Of a DNA stretch of 34,869 nucleotides, positions 7,568-18,374 are shown piece after piece (positions within the stretch are counted from its first letter, which is position 1; the number at the start of each line of letters is the position of its first letter). The translations under genes and the position numbers were made by a program. This DNA is from Porticoccaceae bacterium (GTDB taxonomy: Bacteria > Pseudomonadota > Gammaproteobacteria > Pseudomonadales > Porticoccaceae), in NCBI GenBank assembly GCA_012960115.1, contig DUBX01000008.1, positions 615 to 35,483 on the forward strand, read 5' to 3'. The notes under the pieces were generated by a model. It was not told the DNA's origin. It was given only the letters and a program-made list of their open reading frames with translations, and did not search any database.

Positions 7568-8630
7568 TCCTTTTATCAGTTGCCGGAACGCCAGCATAGC
7601 CCGCTGGTGTCGTTATTCCGGGTACCACGTGTAATGAGATATTGTGCTCCATTAGCGTTTCAATTTCTTGTTTGCCTTGATCAAAGGTCAAGGGATCGCC
7701 GCAAACGAGGTGCACAACACGATTACCTTGAGCGACTGATGTGATCATCTTCTGAATAATGTTTTCCTCTGTTACAGGGTGCTTACTCTCTGCCCTGCCG
7801 ACGTAAACTCTGCCGGCATCTCTGCGCACCAGATTTAATACAGCGGCAGATACGCCCTGATCATAAAACACAAGGTCGGCCTGCTGCATTAGGCGTAGGG
7901 CCTTAAATGTGAGTAGATCCGGGTCGCCAGGGCCTGTGCCAACGAGATATACTTCACCAGTTTCAATTTTATCGTGATTTTCTAGCGATTCGCTCAACAA
8001 GCGTTCAGCTTCCGTTATATTGTTGGCATAAGCCTGCTCTGCGACAGTCCCGGAGAAAACCTTCTCCCAAAATGCTTTGCGGTCTAATCCAGATGAGAAT
8101 TTCGCTTTAACGGTCTCGCGAAAACGACCGGCTAAAGCGGCTAAATGACTCGTCCCAGCTGGAATCAAGCTCTCTAGCTGTGTACGTAACAAGCGCACTA
8201 GTACAGGAGCATCGCCACCACTAGAAATAGCAATTTGAATGGGCGACCTATCGACGATCGACGGAAATATCACCGTCGAAAACTCCGGATCATCAACCAC
8301 ATTAGCGAGTATGTTACTGGCCTGTGCATGTTCAGAGACTACATGGTTAAGCTTCCGGTCGTTGGTTGCTGCAATCACCAATACTATTGGTGCAAGGTCG
8401 ATCATATGGCTATGGTCATAGGGTGCTGTTATTAGATTAATGGCGTTATGACGGGACTTTTGGTCGACACGAGCCATTTCCAGGAGGTCTGGGCAAAACT
8501 CTTTTGCGACAACCGTCACAAGGGCTGAGGCCTCATGGACTAAGCGCACTTTGCGCACGGCCACTTCGCCGCCGCCGACAACTAATACCTGTCGCCCTTT
8601 TAGATTGTGAAAAAGTGGCAGAAAGTCCAT
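7545..8630 (-). CDS. cysG: Siroheme synthase with truncated, degenerate methyltransferase domain
   Basis: Residues 1-215 form the precorrin-2 dehydrogenase/sirohydrochlorin ferrochelatase part of CysG: LVVGGGEVAVRK binds NAD, NVVDDP carries the expected catalytic Asp (D113), and ISSGGDAPVLVRLLR follows. It should oxidise precorrin-2 and insert iron to make siroheme for sulfite or nitrite reductase. From residue 226 a uroporphyrinogen-III methyltransferase (SUMT) domain begins normally (EVYLVGTGPGDPDLLT) but decays. The usual GGDPFIFGRGGEE block reads CGDPLTFDQGKQE, and the protein stops at residue 361 while full-length CysG has about 457. The missing 95 or so residues include much of the SAM-binding C-terminal subdomain. 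The downstream DNA is gor, so no frameshifted remainder exists. The methyltransferase activity is probably lost (inference). Confidence 0.85.
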   Translation of the reverse strand: MDFLPLFHNLKGRQVLVVGGGEVAVRKVRLVHEASALVTVVAKEFCPDLLEMARVDQKSRHNAINLITAPYDHSHMIDLAPIVLVIAATNDRKLNHVVSEHAQASNILANVVDDPEFSTVIFPSIVDRSPIQIAISSGGDAPVLVRLLRTQLESLIPAGTSHLAALAGRFRETVKAKFSSGLDRKAFWEKVFSGTVAEQAYANNITEAERLLSESLENHDKIETGEVYLVGTGPGDPDLLTFKALRLMQQADLVFYDQGVSAAVLNLVRRDAGRVYVGRAESKHPVTEENIIQKMITSVAQGNRVVHLVCGDPLTFDQGKQEIETLMEHNISLHVVPGITTPAGYAGVPATDKRNDSDINV

Positions 8631-8644
8631 GTGCTGAGTGCCTG

Positions 8645-9925
<1,281 letters not shown>

Positions 9926-9932
9926 CTATTCC

Positions 9933-10304
9933 TTAAAATAAACGAGTTAGCCAAATCGCACTGCTGATGGCGATAATGCATAAAATAACAGTCGCTAGTG
10001 TGTAAATAAACGCCATAAAAAGATGGCCATTTTGCCACAGACCAAGGGCATCTAGCGAGAAGGTTGAGAAAGTGGTGAAGGCGCCAATAAAACCAATCAT
10101 TAGCAAATTGCGCATTTCCTGAGGCAACGCGGCCTTTTCGACAATAACAACAAACAGTACGCCCATCACAAAGCTACCCAATACGTTGACTGTGAGCGTA
10201 GCGTAAGGGAACTTATGGCTAGAGACCTGAAATATCCAAGTGCTTAGCGCATATCGTGCCATAGAGCCTAGAGCGCCGCCCAATGCGACTGCGAGCCAAT
10301 GCAT
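9933..10304 (-). CDS. crcB: Fluoride-specific ion channel (CrcB/Fluc)
   Basis: This 123-residue membrane protein has four predicted helices. It works as an antiparallel dimer that lets fluoride leak out of the cell. Motifs present are GGALGSMARYALS at the N-terminus, TLTVNVLGSFVMG with the pore asparagine, and GFIGAFTTFSTFSLD with the Phe-box/sodium-site sequence. The start codon shares one base with the rarA stop (TAATG), so translation is probably coupled. No fluoride riboswitch is apparent because there is no leader; expression depends on the operon. Confidence 0.95.
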   Translation of the reverse strand: MHWLAVALGGALGSMARYALSTWIFQVSSHKFPYATLTVNVLGSFVMGVLFVVIVEKAALPQEMRNLLMIGFIGAFTTFSTFSLDALGLWQNGHLFMAFIYTLATVILCIIAISSAIWLTRLF

Positions 10305-11650
10305 TAGCCGTTATCCTTGTTTTTGTTAAGGGCGCCAGTATCGTCGAGACTGCGTAAGTAATCTAGTTTTTCGCCAATCTTCTTCTCTAAACCGCGGTCA
10401 GTGGGAAAGTAATATTGTTTGCCCTCCAACTCATCAGGCAAATATTTTTCGCCAGAGACATAACCATTGTCATGATTGTGGGCATACTGATAGTTCTTGC
10501 CGTAATCTAAATCTTTCATCAGCCTGGTGGGTGCGTTGCGCAGATGCATCGGCACATCATAGCTGGGGTGTGACTTTACATCTGCCATGACCGCATTAAA
10601 GGCGCTGTATACGGCATTGCTTTTTGCCGCAACGGCTAAATAGGCTACCGCCTGAGCAAGGGCTAACTCCCCTTCTGGGCTTCCTAGTCGCTCTTGAACA
10701 CTCCATGCATTAAGAGTTATTTCTAGGGCTCTAGGATCGGCATTGCCAATATCTTCACTCGCAATTCTGGCTAATCGGCGGGCTAGATAAAGCGGGTCAC
10801 AGCCGCCATCAAGCATTCTGCATAGCCAATATAGGCTGGCATCGGTAGAAGATCCTCGAATCGATTTATGTAATGCCGAAATTTGATCGTAAAAGTACTC
10901 GCCACCCTTATCAAAGCGACGAGTATCACCGACTAATACCTGTTCCAAAACAGCCTGGTCAATAATCGTTTTTCCTTCGCCTTGAGCCGATAGGTCACTC
11001 GCAATTTCCAACAGGTTAAGGGCTCGTCGGGCATCGCCGTCGGCGGCGTTAGCAATTAAGCTAAGCGCTTTATCTTCAAGTACCAGTCCCTGACCTCCCA
11101 AACCCAGAATATTGTCGTCTATAGCGCGCTGAACTAAGGTTTTAATATCAGCTTCAGAGAGCGTTTTAAGGACATAGACTCGACAACGTGACAGCAATGC
11201 ATTATTTAATTCAAAAGAAGGGTTTTCTGTAGTGGCTCCAACAAAGACAACGGTGCCATCTTCCACAAAGGGTAGAAAAGCATCCTGCTGAGACTTGTTA
11301 AAACGATGAACCTCATCGACAAACAAGATTGTCTTTCGACCCCGTACGTCACGCTGTTCTTCGGCTTTGGCTATCGAGGCTCTAATATCTTTAACCCCAG
11401 ATAATACCGCTGAAATACTCTCAAAGTGCGCGTCTACCCGCGCCGCTATGATCTTGGCTAAGGTTGTCTTGCCAACACCAGGGGGGCCCCAGAACACCAT
11501 GGAATGAAGAGTTCCACTCTCGATGGCTTCACGCAATGGCCGGTTTGGCCCAATAAGGTGTTGTTGCCCGTAAAAGTTCTCAAGACTATCTGGTCGCATT
11601 CGCGCGGCTAAAGGACGATAGACGTCTTGGCTAAAGAGATCATTGGACAT
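10304..11650 (-). CDS. rarA: Replication-associated recombination protein A (AAA+ ATPase)
   Basis: RarA (MgsA) is a clamp-loader-like AAA+ ATPase that acts at stalled replication forks. Walker A is GPPGVGKTTLA near residue 55, Walker B is ILFVDEVHRFN, sensor 1 is GATTENPSF, and the arginine-finger region is NALLSRCRVY. The C-terminal half holds the family tetramerisation domain (IASEDIGNADPRALEI and HLRNAPTRLMKDLDYGK). I chose the ATG at 11650 (MSNDLFSQDVYRPLA), since the in-frame codons upstream fall inside lolA and are not conserved-looking. This leaves an 11-bp overlap with lolA. Confidence 0.95.
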   Translation of the reverse strand: MSNDLFSQDVYRPLAARMRPDSLENFYGQQHLIGPNRPLREAIESGTLHSMVFWGPPGVGKTTLAKIIAARVDAHFESISAVLSGVKDIRASIAKAEEQRDVRGRKTILFVDEVHRFNKSQQDAFLPFVEDGTVVFVGATTENPSFELNNALLSRCRVYVLKTLSEADIKTLVQRAIDDNILGLGGQGLVLEDKALSLIANAADGDARRALNLLEIASDLSAQGEGKTIIDQAVLEQVLVGDTRRFDKGGEYFYDQISALHKSIRGSSTDASLYWLCRMLDGGCDPLYLARRLARIASEDIGNADPRALEITLNAWSVQERLGSPEGELALAQAVAYLAVAAKSNAVYSAFNAVMADVKSHPSYDVPMHLRNAPTRLMKDLDYGKNYQYAHNHDNGYVSGEKYLPDELEGKQYYFPTDRGLEKKIGEKLDYLRSLDDTGALNKNKDNG

Positions 11651-12269
11651 TATTGATAATATCCACACCGGCTGGAATGCTGAAAATAAAGGTTTCTTCG
11701 TGCAGCAATGGATTTAGCTGCAGATCACTAAGCGCAATGGCCGTGGACTGACCTAGGGTATCCGTAATAATAATTGCAGCGGGCTTTCTGCCGGCAAATT
11801 GCAGCTCAATCATAGAGAACAAACTGCCATTATCTCTAGGCGTCAGCAAGAATGATGGATTCTCTATGTTAAGACTCTTTTGCGCTACTTCATAGCTGGC
11901 TTCAAGGCTCTCAAGGTCGCCTGAAAATAACACAGCAGGGGTAGCATTGAGTCTGCCATCGACCCTATTGACAACCACCTGCTCTAAATCTGGGTCATAG
12001 ACCCACAAGGTATTTCCATCGGAGATAACTTGCTGCTCCAGAGGTGCCGTGACATGCCAGACGACTTTGGCTGGTGAGGCCACTTTAAATAGCCCCTGAG
12101 AGGAATCTATCTCGAACCCGTCAGCACCATAAACAGATTGAACAAAGCTTGCCGACAGGCTCTTAATGGGTTCCAGCAAGCCCTGCAGGCTTTCGCTATC
12201 CGTCTCTCCCGTCTCACCATGGCCGAGCGTAGAGGCTAAGAGCACTAACAGTACTGGGTATGCTTTCAT
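11640..12269 (-). CDS. lolA: Outer-membrane lipoprotein carrier protein LolA
   Basis: This 209-residue periplasmic chaperone carries lipoproteins released by LolCDE to LolB at the outer membrane. A signal peptide is visible (MKAYPVLLVLLASTLG), followed by the LolA beta-barrel features: LSASFVQSVYGADG, SQGLFKVASPAKVVWHVTAP, QVISDGNTLWVYDPDLEQVVV, a central LLTPRD and a hydrophobic C-terminal strand ending near FIFSIPAGVDIINNV. The neighbouring ftsK and rarA are its usual partners. A second, more distant LolA-fold protein (28679-29563) belongs to an exporter operon and is a different family. Confidence 0.95.
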   Translation of the reverse strand: MKAYPVLLVLLASTLGHGETGETDSESLQGLLEPIKSLSASFVQSVYGADGFEIDSSQGLFKVASPAKVVWHVTAPLEQQVISDGNTLWVYDPDLEQVVVNRVDGRLNATPAVLFSGDLESLEASYEVAQKSLNIENPSFLLTPRDNGSLFSMIELQFAGRKPAAIIITDTLGQSTAIALSDLQLNPLLHEETFIFSIPAGVDIINNVQ

Positions 12270-12302
12270 AAACGATGCTCTAAGCCTGTGCTAATTCATG
12301 TC

Positions 12303-14675
12303 TCAATTGTTGTTCTGCACCAAAATGTCGCGACTACCGTTGCTGCTCATAGGGCTGACAATCCCTGATGCTTCCATCTGTTCAATCAATCGCGCCGCTC
12401 GGTTATAGCCGACTCTCAGCTTGCGTTGTACAGATGATATCGAGGCCTTGCGGCTCTCCAGAACAAAGGCGACAGCCTCGTCATAAAGCGGATCAGACTC
12501 TGGGTCACTGCCGTTCTCATCCCCATTGTCGAAGCCAGGAACTGCAATAGAGCTAAGCGAGGCTTCATCCGTTATTTCGGTGAGATAATTAGGCTTGCCC
12601 CTGCGTTTCCAGTCAGCAACCACTTTGTGAACTTCGTGGTCGTCAACAAAAGCGCCGTGGATCCGCTCAGGAACACTGGTGCCTGGAGGCAAATAAAGCA
12701 TGTCGCCGTGACCAAGTAACTGCTCTGCGCCACCTTGGTCAAGAATAGTGCGTGAATCAATTTTTGAGGACACCTGAAATGCGATACGAGTCGGCACGTT
12801 AGCTTTAATGAGGCCAGTGATCACATCTACTGAGGGCCGCTGGGTCGCTAAAATTAGGTGGATACCAGCCGCCCGAGCCTTTTGAGCGATGCGCGCGATA
12901 AGCTGTTCGACCTTTTTACCGACAATCATCATCATATCGGCGAACTCGTCGATAACCACGACGATATAAGGCAGCGTGTCTAGAGTTGGCGCCTCTGGAG
13001 GCTCTTGCTCTGGGTCCCAGCCCAAGGTCGCTGGATCAAAGGTCCATAAGGGGTCGGCCAGAGGGTTGCCGGCCTTGATGGCGTCTTCGACCTTGCGATT
13101 GTAGCCAGCTATATTACGCACACCGAGAGCGGCCATAAGCTTATAGCGACGTTCCATTTCGCCAACACACCAGCGAAGACCGCTGGCCGCGTCCTTCATG
13201 TCCGTTATTACGGGTGTCAGTAAGTGCGGAATATCATCATAAATCGACAGTTCGAGCATCTTGGGATCAATAAGGATTAGCTTCACTTCATCAGGAGACG
13301 CTTTAAACAGCAGGCTCAGCAACATCGCGTTGATCCCCACTGATTTACCTGACCCAGTGGTGCCCGCTACCAACAAGTGCGGCATGCGTGCTAAATCAGC
13401 TACGGTGGGTACACCTGCGATATCATTGCCTAATGCAAGCGTCAGGGGGGAAGTCGAGCTATCATAGGCCTCAGAAGATAGCACCTCGCTGAGACGAACC
13501 ATTTCTCTTTTTTCATTTGGAATTTCGACACCAACTACAGACTTGCCTGGTATCACCTCCACCACTCGCACGCTGATTACAGCCATAGAACGAGCCAAAT
13601 CTTTTGCTAAGCTACTAATGCGACTGACCTTGATCCCGGCCGCGGGCTGAATTTCAAACCGCGTCACAACGGGCCCTGGGAGCACCGCCACAACCTCGGC
13701 AGCAATGCCAAAGTCTTGCAGTTTTAGTTCAAGTAGTCGTGATAAGTGCTCGAGTGAATTAGGCGAATATCCCGCCGAGACGTCTTTGTCTGCGGGGTCT
13801 AATAAATTGATAGGAGGCAGAGAGCCGACGATCTCGGTATCATCAAATAGTTTTTGTTGCTTCTCACGTAACACTCTAGGGCTGGGTGGTTTAGGTGGTG
13901 TGGCGGCTTGAATGCTTGGGGGTGTGCGATTCTGCTTTTGTTTAGTTACCGCCTCAATCTTGACTAGACGATCCCTCAGAGCTTGCTCTGTCTTCTTCTC
14001 CTCTGCTCTACGCATGCTGCGACGGCTCATATATTGGCGTATTGAGCCTATTGCCGCAATGACGGCGAAGCCAAGTTTGTCAATTAAACGAATCCACGAG
14101 ATATCACCAAACACTGTGAGGCCAAACAAAAACAGCGCCATTAGTAAAAGTGTACTGCCGGTATGGCTAAAGAGAGCGATAACCGCATCGCCTACGTAAG
14201 CACCGAGAATGCCGCCCACGCCCATGCCTTCACCATAAATTTCAATGCCTGGGTATTGGATGGACGCTAAAGAGGTTGCGCTAATCATAACCAATATAAA
14301 GCCAACGATTCTAAGAATCAGGGTTGCTGCATCGAAATCCTCAGGATCCGAAATAAAATAAGTTCTCAATATCTGCATAGCCCTCAGCGCAAGCAATGCC
14401 GGAAACAAATACGCCATGACCCCAAACAATAAGAAAAACACGTCTGATATCCAAGCACCTGCTGGACCGACGAGGTTTGCAACATCAGCTCTAGCTCCCG
14501 TAAAAGACCAGCCTGGGTCGTCACTGGAGTAACTTACTAGCGCCAGAAAGACGATCACGCACAGTAATAGCCAGCCGATCAAAGCCCCTTCGGCGATCAG
14601 CCGTTTGCCGCGGGAACTTGTCTCCAACATGTTCGATTGGGATTTTTGCTGCTGTTTTGGCTTACTAACACTCAA
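12303..14675 (-). CDS. ftsK: DNA translocase FtsK
   Basis: This 790-residue divisome ATPase pumps chromosome ends through the septum and activates XerCD at dif. Four or five N-terminal membrane helices (about residues 28-200) anchor it in the inner membrane. A short basic/proline-rich linker (about 215-290) replaces the very long linker of E. coli FtsK (1329 residues). The RecA-like motor has Walker A GTTGSGKS at 438-445 and Walker [11 protein letters not shown] at 571-580. The C-terminal gamma winged helix (about 725-785, [20 protein letters not shown]) reads the KOPS orientation sequences. It is the first gene of the minus-strand run. The short-linker form is common outside the enterics. 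Confidence 0.97.
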   Translation of the reverse strand: MSVSKPKQQQKSQSNMLETSSRGKRLIAEGALIGWLLLCVIVFLALVSYSSDDPGWSFTGARADVANLVGPAGAWISDVFFLLFGVMAYLFPALLALRAMQILRTYFISDPEDFDAATLILRIVGFILVMISATSLASIQYPGIEIYGEGMGVGGILGAYVGDAVIALFSHTGSTLLLMALFLFGLTVFGDISWIRLIDKLGFAVIAAIGSIRQYMSRRSMRRAEEKKTEQALRDRLVKIEAVTKQKQNRTPPSIQAATPPKPPSPRVLREKQQKLFDDTEIVGSLPPINLLDPADKDVSAGYSPNSLEHLSRLLELKLQDFGIAAEVVAVLPGPVVTRFEIQPAAGIKVSRISSLAKDLARSMAVISVRVVEVIPGKSVVGVEIPNEKREMVRLSEVLSSEAYDSSTSPLTLALGNDIAGVPTVADLARMPHLLVAGTTGSGKSVGINAMLLSLLFKASPDEVKLILIDPKMLELSIYDDIPHLLTPVITDMKDAASGLRWCVGEMERRYKLMAALGVRNIAGYNRKVEDAIKAGNPLADPLWTFDPATLGWDPEQEPPEAPTLDTLPYIVVVIDEFADMMMIVGKKVEQLIARIAQKARAAGIHLILATQRPSVDVITGLIKANVPTRIAFQVSSKIDSRTILDQGGAEQLLGHGDMLYLPPGTSVPERIHGAFVDDHEVHKVVADWKRRGKPNYLTEITDEASLSSIAVPGFDNGDENGSDPESDPLYDEAVAFVLESRKASISSVQRKLRVGYNRAARLIEQMEASGIVSPMSSNGSRDILVQNNN

Positions 14676-14786
14676 AGGGCGATTTCCCTGTATGTTTGAT
14701 CTAAACGAATTGTATCTGATTCTAAAGAAAACATCAGAACTCAGGCGTCTATATTAGGCATCTATAAAATATATATCAAAAGGCAT

Positions 14787-14815
14787 TTGGCGTAGGCCGA
14801 TGTATTCATTATGAT
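14787..14815 (+). promoter_or_regulatory. Candidate sigma-70 promoter of trxB
   Basis: TTGGCG (14787-14792) and TATGAT (14810-14815) are separated by exactly 17 bp, with the -10 box 62 bp before the trxB start. It lies in the 202-bp region between the divergent ftsK and trxB genes, which has no other feature I can name apart from its AT-rich character. Confidence 0.6.
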
Positions 14816-14865
14816 GTCGGTCAAAACCTTAGTCGAAAAACAAACTCCACTGAAATTACACCTAA

Positions 14866-15822
<957 letters not shown>

Positions 15823-15859
15823 GCCCTACTTCTAGGTCTATATTGGAATTTAGATCACT

Positions 15860-16561
15860 ATGAACCTTGCTCTGCTAGACTCAGATCACCCCCAGTTTCC
15901 GGACCCCACCACTGCTCTGGCAGAGCCAGACGGCCTGCTGGCCTTTGGCGGTAATCTTGAGCCCCGGACCTTGGTTGATGCTTATCGGCAGGGGATTTTC
16001 CCTTGGTATCAAGACGAGGACCCTATTCTTTGGTGGAGCCCTACCACTCGTTGTTTAATCGAACCGAAAGCACTTAACATATCTCGCCGGTTGCGTCGGT
16101 TACTGCGACAGCAGCCTTACCAGATTAAAACTGACAGCGCCTTCAGCGCGGTAGTTAAAGCCTGTGCAGAGCCCCGGGGCGATGGTGGCACCTGGATTAC
16201 AGAAGAGATGATGGATGCTTATACAGCCCTTCATGATCGGGGCCAGGCCCACTGCGTCGAGGTTTGGGATGGTTCTGATCTTGTGGGTGGTATTTATGGC
16301 GTGCACATAGGCGGTATATTCTGTGGCGAGTCCATGTTTAGCCGGGTTGATAACGGCTCAAAGATAGCTATTGCGCATCTTTGCCAGTGGATGGCCTTAG
16401 AAGGACTTGAACTTCTCGATTGTCAGATGAGTAATCCCCACCTGCTCTCCCTCGGCGCTATCTCTATGCCGCGTTCAGACTTCCTGACGCGATTGCACAA
16501 CCTTCGTGATCGTCAGCATAAATGGTCACTTACCGATTCACATGATTGGCAATGGCATTAG
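15860..16561 (+). CDS. aat: Leucyl/phenylalanyl-tRNA-protein transferase
   Basis: This 233-residue enzyme adds Leu or Phe from aminoacyl-tRNA to proteins with N-terminal Arg or Lys, creating a primary N-degron for ClpS/ClpAP. Family blocks seen are PDGLLAFGGNLEPRTLVDAY, GIFPWYQ, ILWWSPTTRCLI, and the GNAT-like region VGGIYGVHIGGIFCGESMFS, then HLCQWM and LLDCQMSNPHLLSLGA. It is 37 bp after trxB and 68 bp before bpt, which supplies the parallel branch of the same pathway. Confidence 0.96.
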   Translation: MNLALLDSDHPQFPDPTTALAEPDGLLAFGGNLEPRTLVDAYRQGIFPWYQDEDPILWWSPTTRCLIEPKALNISRRLRRLLRQQPYQIKTDSAFSAVVKACAEPRGDGGTWITEEMMDAYTALHDRGQAHCVEVWDGSDLVGGIYGVHIGGIFCGESMFSRVDNGSKIAIAHLCQWMALEGLELLDCQMSNPHLLSLGAISMPRSDFLTRLHNLRDRQHKWSLTDSHDWQWH

Positions 16562-16629
16562 CGCTGAGTTAGTTGAGTCCGCGGCGACAATGAATTAGGC
16601 TTATTTCATATTATTAAAGCACCCAGCAC

Positions 16630-17352
16630 ATGAGCAGAGACATTACAGCTGACATTCAGCGAATTAAGTTATTTCAGACCGACCCACACCAATGCAGTTA
16701 TCTTCCGGGCCGTGAATCTACGACAGCCTTCGTTGACCCGGACCTAGTTGTAGATCCCGAAATCTATGAACGCTTAAGTATGGTCGGTTTCCGTCGGAGT
16801 GGCCCCAACCTGTATACGCCAATGTGCAGTGCCTGTAAGGCCTGTGTTCCAGCACGGTTGCCGGTAGCTGCATTTAAGCCTACTCGGGCTCAGAAGCGGT
16901 GTTTGAAGCGTAATATGGACCTTAAAGTCGTCCAATGTAAAAGCATAGATTCAGATCAACATTATTCGCTGTACGCTAAGTACATCACCGAACGCCACGC
17001 AGATGGTGATATGTACCCCCCATCGAAAACCCAGTTTGACCAATTCCTCGGCGACGCTTGGGAGTGTACCCGATATTTAGAGTTTTACTTAGACCATGAG
17101 CTCATTGGTTGTGCGGTCGTTGACGTGCTTCCAGATTCACTGTCGGCCATCTATACCTATTTTGATCCCGCCCTTGATCGGCACGGTCTAGGGAATCTGG
17201 CAGTACTGCTACAGCTTCAGATTGCAGGGGAAATGGGCAAGCGTTACGTGTATTTAGGCTACTGGATTGAAGATTGCCAGAAGATGAATTACAAGAAGCA
17301 ATATCAACCAATAGAGTTGTTCGAAGAAAATTGCTGGCATTTGAGCAAATGA
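16630..17352 (+). CDS. bpt: Aspartate/glutamate leucyltransferase (Bpt; ATE family)
   Basis: This 240-residue homologue of eukaryotic arginyltransferase, in bacteria, attaches Leu to N-terminal Asp or Glu. The N-terminal ATE domain contains HQCSYLPGRE and the conserved cysteine cluster MCSACKACVPAR (C66, C69, C72). The C-terminal domain has YITERHADGDMY, ELIGCAVVDVLPDSLSAIYTYF and YLGYWIEDCQKMNYK. Both length and motifs fit the Bpt branch. Together with aat, clpA and clpS nearby it completes the known leucine N-degron route. Confidence 0.94.
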   Translation: MSRDITADIQRIKLFQTDPHQCSYLPGRESTTAFVDPDLVVDPEIYERLSMVGFRRSGPNLYTPMCSACKACVPARLPVAAFKPTRAQKRCLKRNMDLKVVQCKSIDSDQHYSLYAKYITERHADGDMYPPSKTQFDQFLGDAWECTRYLEFYLDHELIGCAVVDVLPDSLSAIYTYFDPALDRHGLGNLAVLLQLQIAGEMGKRYVYLGYWIEDCQKMNYKKQYQPIELFEENCWHLSK

Positions 17353-17373
17353 CTTTGCTAAAACGTCTGTTTT

Positions 17374-17395
17374 AGGGCAAACTGCGCCCTTTTTT
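17374..17395 (+). terminator. Intrinsic terminator after bpt
   Basis: AGGGC (17374-17378) pairs with GCCCT (17386-17390) around a 7-nt loop and is followed by a run of T to 17395. It lies between bpt and infA, so infA probably has its own promoter or depends on partial readthrough. Confidence 0.7.
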
Positions 17396-17414
17396 ACGGA
17401 CATGAATAATTAGT

Positions 17415-17633
17415 ATGGCGAAAGAAGAGCACATCGAATTCGAAGGAGAGGTGATAGACACCCTTCCGAACACCACTTTCAAAGTGAAACTGGAAAATGA
17501 TCACGTGATCATTGCCCATATTTCAGGAAAGATGAGAAAACACTACATCAGAATTTTGACCGGCGATAAGGTTAAGGTTGAGATGACCCCTTATGATCTG
17601 ACCAAAGGTCGTATTACCTTCCGCGAGCGGTAA
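17415..17633 (+). CDS. infA: Translation initiation factor IF-1
   Basis: This 72-residue S1/OB-fold protein binds the 30S A site and assists IF-2 and IF-3. The sequence is the standard bacterial form: [19 protein letters not shown], then the [16 protein letters not shown]-binding face, then [10 protein letters not shown] at the C-terminus. No strong Shine-Dalgarno is visible before the ATG. A terminator lies upstream and a hairpin with a T run lies downstream, so it is likely a single-gene unit. The location between bpt and clpA is common in gammaproteobacteria. Confidence 0.98.
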   Translation: MAKEEHIEFEGEVIDTLPNTTFKVKLENDHVIIAHISGKMRKHYIRILTGDKVKVEMTPYDLTKGRITFRER

Positions 17634-17664
17634 GCTACAAGACCTATTTATCAAAGATTAAAGA

Positions 17665-17705
17665 CCCCAAAGGGGCAGCTAGTGCTGTCCTCTAGCTTAT
17701 TTTTT
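17665..17705 (+). terminator. Hairpins after infA, probable terminator
   Basis: CCCC-AAA-GGGG (17665-17675) is followed by AGCTAG (17677-17682) pairing with CTAGCT (17692-17697) and then TTATTTTTT. The second stem overlaps the stop codon of the convergent methyltransferase gene (17692-17694), so the two genes share this end region. Confidence 0.5.
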
Positions 17706-18327
17706 GATACACACAAAACCAACCATCTATATTGTCAGTCTCGTAATACTTATCCTTCTTTAGCTGCAGGCAACGGGCTTTTCCATCGCTAACCAGAGAT
17801 GCAAATTTTTGTTCGAAGCCGCGTGATTCCCACAAATCCTTGTGCACAGTGCAGGCCAATATGCCGCCCGTTTTCAGAATACGAAAAATATCATCAAGGG
17901 GTTCTGGTCCAACATGGCCGTGGGTAAACGTCCCCGACGATATGACACCGTCGTAGCTACTACTGAGACGATCAATAGGCTTATTAACATCTCCGACGAT
18001 TAATTCTCTATAAATGCCCTGGTCTCCGGCAACCCGCACCATGTCGGGTGAAAGATCTATGCCGTCAAGCGCCTGATAGCCATTGTCGGCGAGGTGCCGA
18101 CAGGTCAGCCCGGTGCCACAACCAACGTCAAATATCTCTGATTCTGTGTCGGGTAAATGCTCACGAAGCAATCGTGCAATGCCTAAGGGCGCAACATACT
18201 CGAGCTCATCAAGCATTTGGTGATCATAGTCATCAGCCCACTTTTTGTAAAAGTCGACGGTGCCTGCTTGATCACCAAGCTGATATGCCTCGCTGACAAA
18301 GGTACTGGGCCCTTTAACATGAGACAC
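17692..18327 (-). CDS. Class I SAM-dependent methyltransferase, substrate unknown
   Basis: This is a 211-residue Rossmann-fold methyltransferase. Motif I is IFDVGCGTG (65-73), the acidic motif II is ALDGIDLSPDMVRVA, and a motif IV-like region is YDGVISSGTFTHGHVGP. The N-terminal signature FYKKWADDYDHQML is like the METTL27/WBSCR27 group of small methyltransferases. Nothing identifies the substrate. It follows clpA on the same strand with a 47-bp gap and no clear terminator between, so it may be read with clpSA. It is not a usual member of the clpA locus, so it could be a lineage-specific insertion (inference). Confidence 0.82.
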   Translation of the reverse strand: MSHVKGPSTFVSEAYQLGDQAGTVDFYKKWADDYDHQMLDELEYVAPLGIARLLREHLPDTESEIFDVGCGTGLTCRHLADNGYQALDGIDLSPDMVRVAGDQGIYRELIVGDVNKPIDRLSSSYDGVISSGTFTHGHVGPEPLDDIFRILKTGGILACTVHKDLWESRGFEQKFASLVSDGKARCLQLKKDKYYETDNIDGWFCVYQKIS

Positions 18328-18374
18328 AATAACCCCCTTCGTTTAACGCCAGTAAGGCTTAGGTCTTGCTAACC

